Positions 11,723 through 22,143 of a stretch of DNA of 64,000 nucleotides are shown here, in pieces. Under the pieces are notes generated by a model. It was not told where the DNA came from, made no database searches, and saw nothing but the letters and a program-made list of their open reading frames with translations. The translations under genes were made by a program, and so were the position numbers. The stretch's first letter is position 1; every line of letters begins with the position of its first letter. Location: contig RPFO01000080.1 of the NCBI GenBank assembly GCA_009746045.1, positions 7,783,140 to 7,847,139 on the forward strand, given 5' to 3'. Source of the stretch: Mesostigma viride. Taxonomy: Eukaryota > Streptophyta > Mesostigmatophyceae > Mesostigmatales > Mesostigmataceae.

Positions 11723-13317
11723 GATGTCCCACTCCTCCCAAGGAACCTCAGCGTAGTGCTTAGTACCTCGTCCTGCAGCTCGGGGCTGAGTGCCTCAATG
11801 AATCTGATCTTGTACTCGTACCAGGTCATGTCGGTCAGGTAGGCGGCGCTGGACTCAAACTTGGACAGGAACTCGCGATACGGAGTGGTCCCCTGGCGCA
11901 GCTTGCCGAAGGCGAGTCGCTCGTGGATCTCCGCGTCTGGGGGTACCAACTTGCGGCGCACCCTGTCCATCAACTCCTCCACGGTTTGCGGGTACGACTG
12001 GGATGCGATGCTCTCACAGTTCAAGATGCTCACCACCGCGGGGTCCATGCAGGTGTTGACCACGAGCGGGATCAGATCACAGGTGGCAAGCTCCCAGCTG
12101 TAGTGATTGCGCCAAACGGTATACTGCTGTTGCCACATGCGCCCCCATTCGTCAATCTCCCGCGGTTTCATGTCCGCGTGCAGCTTGGGAACATTCTTGA
12201 ACGTGGGCAACGGTGGGGCCTTCACCGTATTAGGCTTGGGCCCACCGACCTCCCGGTAGGCGATGGAGCCGAAGGCTGGGGGCTGCGACCGGGGGAGAGA
12301 TCCGGATCTGGTCGGCGTGCCGTGCGTCCGCCGCACCTGTACCGACGAGGGGTGTTCATACCCCGGGTCCTCCAAGGCCACTCTGCTGAAATTCAGGTTG
12401 CTGACGACCGCAGGCGAGTGGACCATGCTGCTGTCCTGCGCCCGAGGTCGCTGCGGTTGGGGGACGTGTCGCTGGACGGTTGTCTGAGTCCCCTCGTCGT
12501 GTGCGGTGGCGCTGCTTCTGTCACCCCCTAGCCAGGCCCGTGGCCTATGAGCTCCAAAGGGCGGGTCCTGTGCCCCTGGTTCCTCGATATCCTCCACGGC
12601 CCCCTCCAAATCGCCGAATTCGCCATCTGCCCCGGCCCAAGTGTCCTCACCGTCATCCTCAGAGTTCCACAACACCATGGGTAGTAGGGAAGCACTGCCA
12701 AAGGACACTCGACGCCTGCCCCGGTGTGTTGTGGCCGGCGGAGGTCCCATGGAGCGGCCGCGCCCAGCCCAGGGCTGCGATGGTCGCTCCGTGGCTGGCT
12801 GAGCATGATAACGGTAGTACTGCGTGTTTTCATTCTCGTGCCCTGTCTGCTCAGGATACCGCGGCGGCCACTGTGGTCGTTGCTGCTGCTGCGGTTGCTG
12901 CTGCTGCTGTTGCTGCTGCTGCCGCTGCTGCTGCCTCCGCTGCTGCTGCTGCTGCTGCTGCTGCTTCTGCTGCTGGAAACCCTGCTGCTGCTGCTGCTGC
13001 TGCTGCTGCCGTTGTTGCTGCTGGAAACCCTGCTGCTGCTGCTGCCGTTGCTGCTGCTGGAAACCCTGCTGGAGCATCTCCTGGCTGCGCCCGTCCCCCC
13101 CTTGTTCCAACCTGGAGTCTGGACTGTCTTCATCTGATGAATCTCTGCGGCCCTGGTCTCTGGATCGTGGGGAGCCTTCCGCAGGTCTCTCCATGACCTC
13201 ACCTGTACCTGTCCCTACTTGGACGTGCGGTGGTACCTCTACCACCTCTATACCTTGCTCGTGGTTGTCTACCTGTTCTATCTCGCTGTTGACAGGTTCT
13301 CTCCGTTTTCGTGGCAT
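11719..13317 (-). CDS. gag: Gag polyprotein N-terminal and capsid region with poly-Gln
   Basis: Structural protein of the retrotransposon particle. The frame starts M-P-R-K-R-R-E-P and runs 532 codons. Residues about 80-145 are a glutamine tract coded by CAG repeats with interspersed G-F-Q-Q. The second half (about 370-530) has the helical retrotransposon gag pattern (W-G-R-M-W-Q-Q-Q-Y, E-E-L-M-D-R-V-R-R-K-L, F-I-E-A-L-S-P-E-L-Q). The frame closes prematurely just before the zinc-knuckle frame at 11722. Plus-strand Leu/Ala/Cys-rich frames over 12480-13410 are shadows of the CAG tract. gag type fits the Ty3/gypsy group. Confidence 0.8.
   Translation of the reverse strand: MPRKRREPVNSEIEQVDNHEQGIEVVEVPPHVQVGTGTGEVMERPAEGSPRSRDQGRRDSSDEDSPDSRLEQGGDGRSQEMLQQGFQQQQRQQQQQGFQQQQRQQQQQQQQQGFQQQKQQQQQQQQRRQQQRQQQQQQQQQPQQQQRPQWPPRYPEQTGHENENTQYYRYHAQPATERPSQPWAGRGRSMGPPPATTHRGRRRVSFGSASLLPMVLWNSEDDGEDTWAGADGEFGDLEGAVEDIEEPGAQDPPFGAHRPRAWLGGDRSSATAHDEGTQTTVQRHVPQPQRPRAQDSSMVHSPAVVSNLNFSRVALEDPGYEHPSSVQVRRTHGTPTRSGSLPRSQPPAFGSIAYREVGGPKPNTVKAPPLPTFKNVPKLHADMKPREIDEWGRMWQQQYTVWRNHYSWELATCDLIPLVVNTCMDPAVVSILNCESIASQSYPQTVEELMDRVRRKLVPPDAEIHERLAFGKLRQGTTPYREFLSKFESSAAYLTDMTWYEYKIRFIEALSPELQDEVLSTTLRFLGRSGTS
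12880..13075. repeat. CTG/CAG trinucleotide tract inside gag
   Basis: Near-continuous CTG (plus strand) with interruptions CGG, TGG and AAACC. Codes the poly-Gln region of gag on the minus strand. Confidence 0.9.
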
Positions 13318-14094
13318 GGTGCTCGTACCGATACCTTACACAGCAGGCAACACCTCCCCAGAAAGAAAGAGAGAGAGGGAGAGAGGGCAACCACGTGCTA
13401 TAGATCTTATATAGGTAGGACCTAGTACTATTCCCTAGTAATAATCCCCTCTATTGTCTGCTAGGGCCAATGGTCAACTGAGAGAAGGTAACTGTAACTG
13501 CTGTCCCCTCCCCCTGACTGCTGATCGTGGGTGGCTTGGAGCATTCACAAGTGGTGTGCCTCCCCTCAGGCAATGGCATGTGTTCCCTAACAAACCTATC
13601 TGCATCTGTAATGTTATCAAACCCCTTCCACCTGGCAATAGAGCCCTTATCCTTAATGTATTCCTCACATGCCCTGTAGGGACGTAATGCATTATAGGCT
13701 AGCCGAAGCTTGCAAGAAGGAAAAGGGGAATCCCAGGAATACCTCTAAGTGCAGTGCAGTTACCACATAACGCAACGAGGAAGAAGACGGAATCTAACAC
13801 AGCACACGCCCGAGCTTTCCGCGGAACGGGCTATACGCACACAAGGAGGTAAACACCGTCAACACAGTCGGCAACAGCCAGACGGTATCCACCCCCACGA
13901 CAGGTCAAACAACGAATGTCCGTCTCCGCGACGTCCATGGGCTCCAACGACAATCACAACCTATAGAGGGTACAACGTAGAACATGAACCCCCTACGCGT
14001 GCGGTCCCGGAGAGAAGGCAAGCGTCTAGAAGGATAAATCTAAACTAGGGGACGTACCATCTTCGATGACGTTCATCCCTCCTGAGCTGGCCGC

Positions 14095-14300
14095 CACCCG
14101 GTGTCGTTGAAGGCAAGCCCTGGCCGCCACTTGGTGTCGTTGAAAACAGGAGAGCTGAACGCTTTCGTTGACAGCACCTCACCACAGGACTATTGCTAGC
14201 CCCGCCGAGTATCCCGGACTGGCCGCTTGCTGCCTAGGTCGTCGTTGAATCCCTTTACGGGCTGGCCGCCGACCTGTCAGCAATCGTTGAATTCCGGAAC
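14095..14300. repeat. Leader repeat with TCGTTGA motif
   Basis: In the 1.1-kb leader between 5' LTR and gag, the octamer TCGTTGAA recurs at about 14108, 14139, 14243 and 14287, with a near copy (TCGTTGAC) at about 14166. Several are preceded by CTGGCCGCC-type blocks. Sequence shows the repetition; a role in RNA packaging is only a guess. Confidence 0.55.
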
Positions 14301-14384
14301 CTCTATCTACGCCAAGCACCGCCCTGGTTTCCTAATTGGCTTCCCTAACCCTCTCCGCGAGAGTTAGCTGACCTCTCCAGCACA

Positions 14385-14401
14385 TTTCCTCCGATAACCA
14401 G
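14385..14401 (-). other. Putative primer binding site
   Basis: Immediately inside the 5' LTR the minus strand reads CTGGTTATCGGAGG. TGG is complementary to a tRNA 3' CCA end, one base from the LTR. The matching tRNA was not identified. Confidence 0.55.
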
Positions 14402-15069
14402 TGTTACGTCCCTGCCCAGACACTCCTAGCCTGAGCTACGTAGCGAAAGATCTACCATGCCGGAATTAGGAAGATTGAAGGTGGCCTAATGCAGATTGCG
14501 CTTCACGACTGGGGTCGTGAGATATCTGGCACCGCGACTTGATGCCAAGCTAATTAATACACACTTATAATGGCTAGCAAGACCAATTACAAATGGATAG
14601 TTGCCCCAGGTTTAATGTGTAGGCGTATTCGCACTTATCATTCATCAAACCAAGAGGACGAGACTCTCGTCCTCGGACCAATTTCACCTAGGTCTGCCAC
14701 TACGCTGGCAAGGGGCGCCGACATGGCGCCGACCTTCTAAAGCATGCAGTCCACACAAGATCCTCGGGTCGACATCGACCCTCGCCTACAGAATCCACGC
14801 ATGAGTACAATATCTCAACTAGCTATAAAGTACGCAGCGCGGCGCGACTGCACCGGCCCCTAGAAGATACACGCATACAACAACCTAGGCCCAAAATAAC
14901 TGGTCCGAATCACCCAAACTGTCATAGTTCCATACAAAAGTCCTGACCAAGGGACAATTCCCAAATTAAGTCCCGAAATGAGTCCCAAAGTCCTACGGAC
15001 TATGACAACAAGTCAAACTACATAATTTATTCCATTGTTACGTCCGTCCAAAAGGGCCGGGACGTAACA
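14402..15069 (-). repeat. 5' LTR of the non-autonomous element
   Basis: 668 bp, same termini as 6255-6922. Followed by the target duplication CTGCC at 15070-15074. Confidence 0.93.
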
Positions 15070-15309
15070 CTGCCGTTATCTTCACTTGTCCGTGTTTTCA
15101 AGTCGTTCAGGATGATGAATATGAATGGAGATGGAAATGTGTAGCCTTGTGCATTGAAATTATCAAGGAGACAACCAGCGCAGGCCAGAAATCGGGAGAA
15201 TCCGGACCATGGTAGCTCGAGCCTGCCGTTATCTTGTCCGCGTGTTCGAGTCGTTCAGGATGATGAAGATGAATGGTGATGGAAATGTGTATCCTTGTGC
15301 ATTGAAATT
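15070..15309 (+). repeat. SINE-like repeat: remainder of the split unit plus a second tandem unit
   Basis: 15070-15163 completes the unit begun at 6189 (ends GTGCATTGAAATT). 15164-15309 is a second copy in tandem, period about 145-160 bp. Each unit contains GTGTTCGAGTCG, which resembles a Pol III B box (G-T-T-C-G-A-N-N-C); an A box is not convincing. The downstream flank GGCTGGCTTACGTGTAGAGCG also recurs at 15900 and 38170. Confidence 0.65.
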
Positions 15310-15554
15310 ATGGCTGGCTTACGTGTAGAGCGACTATATATCTATAGACTATATATCTATAGACGGTGGGGCCGGACTGAAACAGCTTGCTTGATGAGGG
15401 CGTGTGTTTCGAGCCTAACCGGCCGGGAGTGTCTAGTGGTGAGCACTCCCACCATTTACTGCGATCGCTCTCCCACCATTTACGAGGAAATACCCGCAAA
15501 CGGAAAACCACTGCAAAGGTCTAGCTAGTCAGTCATTGCAGTTATGGAAAATAC

Positions 15555-15660
15555 GTTGGGAGATCATGAAACATCTATTCCCTTGCCGGTGCCCGGTGGG
15601 GCCGAGTGAGCGGAGCCGCGAAAACGAACTAGTGCTAAGTGAGGCAAGTATGCATGGACG
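15555..15660 (-). mobile_element. LINE 3' UTR fragment
   Basis: ACGTTGGGAGATCATG followed by a GAGCGGAGCCGCGAAAA block matches the reverse complement of about 1510-1625 and 4705-4790. No coding part. Confidence 0.45.
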
Positions 15661-15742
15661 CATGGCGATGGCAACGCCATGGAAGGACTAGACTAGGGTA
15701 GTTGTCTGAGCGGATCGACGCGAAGGCCGCGGGAGCCGGGTG

Positions 15743-15960
15743 GCTATCAAGGAGACAACCAGCGCAGGCCAGAAATCGGGAGAATCCGGACCATGGTAGC
15801 TCGAGCCTGCCGTTATCTTGTCCGCGTGTTCGAGTCGTTCAGGATGATGAATATGAATGGTGATGGAAATGTGTAGCCTTGTGCATTGAAATTATGGCTG
15901 GCTTACGTGTAGAGCGACTAGATGACGTAGGCGGTGGGGCCGGAAACAACTTGCTTGATC
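15743..15960 (+). repeat. SINE-like repeat copy
   Basis: ATCAAGGAGACAACCAGCG through GTGCATTGAAATTATGGCTGG and the GTGTAGAGCGACTAGATGAC flank. Same family as 15164. Confidence 0.75.
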
Positions 15961-16055
15961 TGTATTGCTATGATCTGTAGAAAGACCTTCATGGAGGGAT
16001 TCATGCAGTCGGAGGGTAACAAGAAAGGTTTATAGGGAAAACACACACACATACA

Positions 16056-16266
16056 CGTTACTGTTTCTGGCCCCACCGTCTAGGTCATCTAGGCGCTCTA
16101 CACGTAAGCCAGCCATAATTTCAATGCACAAGGATACACATTTCCATCACCATTCATCTTCATCATCCTGAACGACTCGAACACGCGGACAAGATAACGG
16201 CAGGCTCGAGCTACCATGGTCCGGATTCTCCCGATTTCTGGCCTGCGCTGGTTGTCTCCTTGATAC
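16056..16266 (-). repeat. SINE-like repeat copy, reverse orientation
   Basis: Reverse complement of the 15743 copy, from GGCCCCACCGTCTAGG to GTTGTCTCCTTGAT. With the preceding copy it makes a large inverted pair about 100 bp apart. Confidence 0.75.
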
Positions 16267-16290
16267 ACGTGTACACACACATGCAACAAT

Positions 16291-16402
16291 GTTCAACAAA
16301 AACAAAAACAAAAACAAAAACAAAAACAAAAACAAAAACAAAAACAAAAACAAAAACAAAAAAACAAAAACAAAAACAAAAACAAAAACAAAAACAAAAA
16401 TA
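16291..16402. repeat. (CAAAAA)n microsatellite
   Basis: About 17 hexamers with one extra A. The minus-strand Phe/Leu frame over it is an artefact of the repeat. Confidence 0.95.
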
Positions 16403-16429
16403 ACCTTGAAACTAAGAAGGAAAAGAGGG

Positions 16430-16485
16430 AACGCATACACACATGTTTAGATAGATGCTTGTAGTTAGTGATGCTGTTAGATAGA
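16430..16485 (+). mobile_element. LINE family A 3' UTR, left part of the element C target
   Basis: TTAGATAGATGCTTGTAGTT and following bases match the reverse of 19380-19430. It continues across element C at 37419, joined by the duplicated ATAGA. Confidence 0.7.
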
Positions 16486-16965
16486 AGTTAGCGGTTGGAT
16501 ATATTGCCTGAGAGCACAGAGAGCGTTATGAGCAATGAATTGCTTGGTTCATTAGAAAATAGGTTTACCCTTTATCAACGTTCCTCTCACTGGCCGCGCC
16601 GCCAGTGACCGTTGGGTGCAGACCGTTGGCCCGAGGCCGCACGATGACAGGTAGCAGTCTAGTAGTCACGGCATCGTGTGATCACAGATCTGACAATGCA
16701 CGCTGCAGTACTTTCCCTATCTAGGATACTCTAGTACTGTCCAATGGCAGGACACTACGTATACTGGGTACTGACATCTGTCACGTACCCCAGTACCCAA
16801 AGTACCTATCTAGGGAAATGTATGTGACTCGACTAGCAATCCTATCTCCATAGCCCACGTGGTATTTATATTCACATACCAACGTAGGTTTACAAGGCTT
16901 ATTCATACGTTGTATTCACAATGCCTTTGAGACTTAAAGTCTGCAGCAAAGCATGGAGACTAACT
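16486..16965 (-). repeat. 3' LTR of element C
   Basis: 480 bp, AGTTAGCGGTTGG...GAGACTAACT on the plus strand. Differs from 36938-37418 by several small changes and indels. Confidence 0.88.
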
Positions 16966-17358
16966 CCAGTATTGTTTTATTCTTTATTTATTATGCAGGT
17001 CTGCACCCCCAACATTATTGTTATTGTTTTTAAGTTGATTAGGGGTACAAAATACTGACATGGCTGGTTGGGCCAGGTTGGTTACAGCTGGCTGTTCTGG
17101 CCAGGTGTTGGATTGCACAGTAAATAAGGTGTACACAGCTGGCTGCATGTTTGGCCAGTTATATATTGGAGCACACATGAAATAAAGTGTATAAAACATA
17201 AGGCTTGTGCCCTCAAGCTGGATATGGATTGAAAAATGACCTAGTCAGCACCCACACCCCACAGCAAATGTGTTGAATTTTACGGCGCCCAGCAGCTATC
17301 GCTGTGGTTGAGCGGGGTGTGTGGTGGTTGTGTACTGAGCTAGAGCCAGACATTTTAT
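16966..17358 (-). other. Element C 3' untranslated region
   Basis: Between the RNase H stop and the 3' LTR. The minus strand reads ...CAATACTGG directly before AGTTAG, like the TGG-AGTT junctions of elements B and D. No ORF of note. Confidence 0.6.
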
Positions 17359-19256
17359 TCATACACTGACACGGATACCACATGGATTCATATTGTCAAA
17401 TAGTAGCTGGTATTGTGGGCCAGCTGCATCCCTCAGCTTGGTTAAGGCATCTGCTGGGTTTTCTTCATCTTCAACATGATGCCAGCTGGAGAAGTAGGTG
17501 GCTTCCTGTTTGAGGATCACCCGATCCAGGTCAGTGTGGACAGCAGCAGAAACAGATTTCTTGGTTAGAAAACTGATCACAGAATAGCTGTCAGTATAGA
17601 GATGTGAGATGACATTGCTTTTGCTGCCTGACTGGGTTTGTAACCATGCAGGTGAGCATGTGTTGCAGGGAGCGAGCATGCAATGCAGCAGACACCACAG
17701 CACGACATTCAGCTGAGTTGCTGCTGCCAGGTTTCAGTCTGCGGTGTAGTCTGCTGTACCAGAAAGTGAGGGACATGTAATCTGACGTGTTGGTGAGAAA
17801 AACAGCCCTGATTCCCGAGCCCCCATCTGAGTGATTGTTCTGCTCTCCATGGAGCTGTCCATGACACTGTGGATGTGAATGTCTTCCATCAGATTCAGAC
17901 CATGGAGGATGAGGGGAGGGCAATCTTGAATCAACTTCCTGATGTGACTGCATTTGATTTTGACTACTAAGAACCTCATGGGTGACTCTGCTGATGACAG
18001 CTAGGGGAGCCCCACAAATTGCTGACCACCATCCCAGTTTGCCCTGAACTGTGGCACACATGTGCAGGGAGAGGTACAGTAGGAGGGCTGCAGGAGGTCT
18101 AGACAATCTTGAATATATTCTGCAGGGGGGGAGAGAGAGCAGACCCACTGATCCTGCTGCTTGTGCAGCTGCAACATGATGCTACAAAACTGGATAGGGG
18201 TTGTGCTCAATTCCACCTGCTTGCCAATCTCATATGATTCCTGGACCTGCTGAATAAATTTGTCCACCTCAGCTCTAGGCCCACAAATGAGTTGGTCATC
18301 TCCATGCCACACAAAGAACAGCAGTCCAGATGGGGTAGGTACAACAAAAAAGCATGGGTCCAGGTCATCATACGTGGCCTTGAGCTTTTTGGATACATAC
18401 CTTCTCTGCTGAGTCGGCCCTGAAAATTTTGGGGGCACTCAGCACTGACATGCAAGCCCTTCCACCCCAATGTTGATGATAAGGTGGGGCTCATCAATGT
18501 AAGGTTTCCACACAGCTGGGGTGTCTACCACGTACACCTTCCCTTTCCACACAGATTCACCTTTTCTGGGTCCCCCCTGAGGAGGAAGGCCCTTTTAATA
18601 TCAGGGGCTTTGCAGACAAAGTCTTGGCCTGCATTGAGGTTGTGGAGGAACAGGGAGAGCATGATCGTGAGCCGGTGAGGTTTGTTGCAGCCCAGGTGTG
18701 TAGTAGGTTTCCCCTTTTGGCAGTGTGGATGTCCCCTTTAATTCTGTGACACATGGTCTGGCATGGAAAATTGGGGAGCCCACTTTTTGTGGTTTTTGTT
18801 TGAGAACAAATTTTAATCTGAGCTTCTTTGCTCCCTCTGGCACGTCCCATGAAGGGGTGACAGGAGGTTTATATTGAGGGTTGGGCAGGACCCATTCCTG
18901 CCTGGCTTGGTGGACAATGGCCATCAGCCACTTGGTGAATCCCTGATGTGTTTTGCATTCTTGTATGATGTGGGAGATTTGTTGGGGTGAGTGCATGGCT
19001 ATGTCCCACTTACCCAGCTCAAAAGCTGAGGGATGGAGGAGCTGGCTGTGCACTAACTTGTCCAGATCAGGGATCTCCCCAGGTGCATATTGAGTGTTTA
19101 CTGCTTTGATGACAGCATCCATACCAGGGACAATACTGGAGAGAGGGATTTTAACCAGAGGAACTCCACCCCTGTTAACCAGAGGAACTGCACCCACCCC
19201 TGTGATACTGGGCTCATTAGCTGAGATAAGCACCCCAGGATACATAGGATACAAAA
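17359..19256 (-). pseudogene. pol: Element C pol: end of protease-like domain, RT and RNase H
   Basis: Three broken frames. 19254-18601 holds the end of the protease-like domain and RT N-terminus (L-R-L-K-F-V-L-K-Q-K, then R-P-C-V-T-E-L-K-G-T-S-T-L-P, matching R-P-V-L-N-E-Y-H-G-T-G-S-L-P in D). 18438-18001 holds the RT catalytic loop F-V-W-H-G-D-D-Q-L-I. 17703-17359 ends with RNase H (L-Y-T-D-S-Y-S, H-V-E-D-E-E-N-P-A-D-A-L-T-K). RT copies element RNA and RNase H removes it. At least two frame changes are present. Ty1/copia affiliation follows from the N-P-A-D-A-L-T-K signature and integrase upstream of RT. Confidence 0.8.
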
Positions 19257-19265
19257 GGTTCCCCC

Positions 19266-20952
19266 ATTAATTAATTAATTAATTAGACTCGTGCTCCCGT
19301 TGGGGAGTCACGGAGCATTAACCCCGATGGATGGATGGATGGGTGCAAACATTCCTACCGGTCTAATCTATCTACATTGGCTACATACTACATCTATCTA
19401 ACAGCATTCTAACTACAACATCTATCTAGGCAGCCGCACGCTGCCCTAGGGGGAGCTATCTGGCGTGCCTCCCGCGGGATTGCACACGCGGGCGCTTCCC
19501 CACTGGGGGGGGCTCGTTGTCCTCTATGACCTGGGCCCACTTGGCCTTGTCCATCATCTTCTTCCAAATCACGGAGAGGCCTAGGCCCCCCAGGTCCTCT
19601 GCTAGCTGTTCTTTGAAGGTGCGGGCCTTGCGGCGTCTAACATCACTGGGCCCAGCCCACGTCAGGAGGTGCCGGCCAGGCTGGGCTGGTCGCAGTCCTG
19701 CGGGGGGCCACGTGAGGTGTCTACCTGGTTGGTGCGAGCTAGGTGCCCTACTAGCTGCAGGCGGCGTTGCTTAATGGTGCTGGTGATATAGGGCATGCCC
19801 TGGTACAGGTCCTCATTGCGGACATGAGCAGCATATCCTACTCTGAAAATGGAACGCAGCATGCTGGTGACCGCGCCGTCCAGCTTGCGGGCCAGGTCGG
19901 CGGTGAGGGTCCACGTCTCGGCGCCATACGTGAGAACAGGAAGGACGAGGACCTTGAACAGGTCCTGTTTCTCGATCTTGCCCAGGGGCTTGCGCCACAG
20001 GGCCCGGTACTGGCGTAAAGCGTGCCAGGCGAGGGAGATGCGATGGTCCACATCAACCTCGCAGCTAGGGAGCAGGCTGCCCAGCAGCTTGACGCGGTCC
20101 CGATACGGGACTCGAGAGCCGTCTAGGAGATAGAGGGGCGGCGCTGAGTTGGTGAGCCCAACCGCCAGGGCCTCTGTCTTCTTGCTGACCTCAAGCCCCA
20201 CTGCACGGGCCTCGAGAGCCAGGCAGTCAAGCCATGTCTGCACGTGCTTAGTGTCCTCGAAGAGGGTGGTGTCGTCTGCGTAAATGATGTCTGCTAGCCG
20301 AATCTCCGTGTCCGCACCGCCATGCCAGAATTTGTTAGCAACCTGCACTCCTGGTTCCCTGCCCACGATGCGGGCAAATCGCTTGCGCGCCTGAATCATT
20401 ATATACGTATTCGACAACAATAATGAACAGGTAGGGCGACAGCACGCAGCCCTGCCACACACCCTTCTGTAAAGGGCATGGGGGCGTGGTCCCGTAAGAA
20501 GTGCGCACCGAAGTGGTGGACCCTTCATACAGGTTGCGGATGACAGCAATCAGGGGGCGGGGGATCCGGAACAACTCGAGGATGTCCCAAAGCGCAGGCC
20601 AGAAAACCGAATCGAAGGCTTTGATGAAGTCCACCAGCACAAGGTGCAAAGGGGACTCACCAGGCTGAAGGCGTTGCAGTTCCTCCACCAGTCGGCGAGT
20701 AGCGAAGAGCGCCTGTACTGTGTTGCGACCTGAACGGAAGCCGTGCTGAGTCTCGCTGAGGTGACCGTCCAGGGCCGTGCGCAGGCGGTTCAGGATGAGC
20801 CGCATAAGAAGCTTGAGGGGGGCACTTTGAATGCACACCCCTCTGTAGTTGCCGGGGTCGGCAGGCGACCCCTTGTTCTTGTACAGCATCGTGCGAAAAC
20901 TGTGTTGCCAGGCCGCTGGAGGTGGTTGCGACGACAGCAGAAGGCGGTTGCA
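19266..20952 (-). mobile_element. 5'-truncated LINE, family A, inside element C
   Basis: Flanked by GGTTCCCCC (19257-19265 and 20953-20961). The tail at 19266-19320 has ATTA repeats and the family A hairpin. ORF2 begins within the fingers of RT (L-Y-K-N-K-G-S, then F-I-K-A-F-D and G-V-W-Q-G-C-V-L-S-P in frame 21099-20335). After a frameshift near 20400 it continues with D-I-I-Y-A-D-D-T, T-Y-G-A-E-T-W-T-L-T and H-L-A-R-T-N-Q-V-D-T-S (20549-19662). No endonuclease domain. It splits the protease-like domain of element C. Confidence 0.88.
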
Positions 20953-20961
20953 GGTTCCCCC

Positions 20962-21672
20962 ATGGAACAAGGTGTTACCAGAGTACCCTTCCACCACCTG
21001 GAAGGGCGTCTGAATACCAAGTATAGCCGGGAGCCGAACACTAATTGTCCCACTACATCCAGTGAGCTTTGGCCTGAGAAATCCTGCACCCGTGCCCAAG
21101 GAGAAGGTGCAATCTCAAGACCAGGGATGGCTTGTGCACTGATCACACTGACCGGTGCCTGAGTGTCTATTGCCAGGGTCCAGGGGTCCTGACTATATAG
21201 TGCACACAGCTATAGCTGAGACTTTTGCCAGCCCTTCGGCCACAGCAGCTTGTTGCTTATGTGACCTGTGTAATTCTTGCAAGGCGACTGCCAATCGTGA
21301 CCTGAGAGCGGGAGGCTTGGCAGACGGGTTGTTGCCTTGGGTCTGATATGCTTCTAGACCAGCTACCTCATGCCTGGTTAAGCAATCCCCAGGTTGTGAA
21401 GTGGTACCGGCTTCACGGAGGGCGGAAGGGTTCACAGAGGGTGCTGTGGTGCTGTCAACAGCAGTGGAAGGTGGCTCATTGGTACTGCTGGCTGGGCATC
21501 ATTGCTGGAGTTGCCACTGATAGAAGTAGTGAGTCCATGCTTAAAGACTCTTCCCCAGGCACGTCTGCCATGCATGGGAGAATAATACTTAATTCTATGA
21601 CAGCTCACCCTGTGACGCTTTCCATTGATATTGTGCTTGACATCCACTGTCTTGCCGTTTTTGGTAAATCGA
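20962..21672 (-). pseudogene. pol: Element C pol: integrase C-terminus and protease-like domain
   Basis: Reading down from 21672: integrase C-terminal K-N-G-K-T-V-D-V-K-H-N-I-N-G-K-R-H-R-V, then a Ser/Ala-rich linker. From about 21175 comes L-A-I-D-T-Q-A-P-V-S-V-I, the aspartic-protease active-site region with Q in place of the usual G, followed by D-F-S-G-Q and L-D-V-V-G-Q. The LINE at 19266-20952 interrupts the domain. Several frameshifts. The position downstream of integrase is the same as in B and D. Confidence 0.7.
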
Positions 21673-22116
21673 AGTTGTAAAGCATTACAAATGATGCTGG
21701 GCAGGGCTCGGAAAAATACTGTCGGAACGACACATTGAAATAAACGTATGCATTATTCTGTCCAGGTTTTCTGTTATGCAATATATCAGTTTGCCGCACG
21801 TGATGTTGATTACCTGGATGCGGACAATGAATCCGGCGCGACTCATGTCGTTGGCCAAAATGGTTGCCAAAATGGTTGCAGTCTTGCCACGGGTTGTTAA
21901 GATATAACCATGGCAGACTTAAGTTTGGCGTCTGGTGTCTAGAAGGTTCCATGTGCACAACGCATACTGCATTGCCATACTTGTAACGACAGTGCAGGAC
22001 AAGGTTTCTAGGCATCTCTAGAAGGTTGACGCTGTAAATGTATAAATTAAAGCAATAAACAGCGGCCAAGGAGCCGCAGCCATTGCAACCAAACCCTTCC
22101 AAAGTCATTCTCAACT
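21673..22116 (+). repeat. 5' LTR of element B
   Basis: 444 bp, AGTTGTAAAGC...CTCAACT. Only 27 bp separate it from the gag ATG; the bases after the LTR (CGTACTC) do not start with TGG, so priming by a tRNA 3' end is not evident. Confidence 0.92.
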
Positions 22117-22143
22117 CGTACTCTTAATCACACATTTTTTTCC

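Larger units (their letters stand above)
6255..15069 (-). mobile_element. Non-autonomous LTR retrotransposon (gag and protease remnant, no RT or integrase)
   Basis: Two 668-bp LTRs in direct orientation (6255-6922, 14402-15069) differ at only two bases that I can find. They begin TGTTACGTCC and end GGGACGTAACA, an inverted terminal match. The 5-bp duplication CTGCC lies at 6250-6254 and 15070-15074. A polypurine tract at 6923-6936 and a TGG-starting primer site at 14385-14401 orient it to the minus strand. gag (13317-11273) and a protease remnant (10741-10381) are recognisable. The 3.4 kb from 10380 to 6937 shows no RT, RNase H or integrase motif. This is the layout of a large retrotransposon derivative that would need another element's enzymes. 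The gag type suggests the Ty3/gypsy side, but without RT this is not certain. Confidence 0.85.

Noticed and set aside
11719-11740. Programmed -1 frameshift between gag frames of the LTR element
   Set aside because: No X-XXY-YYZ slippery heptamer at the point where frames change; a simple indel is more likely.
12480-13414. Long Leu-, Ala- and Cys-rich plus-strand frames
   Set aside because: They are shadows of the CAG tract that codes poly-Gln of gag on the minus strand.
16147-16440. Phe/Leu-repeat frame on the minus strand
   Set aside because: Translation of the (CAAAAA)n microsatellite; no other support.
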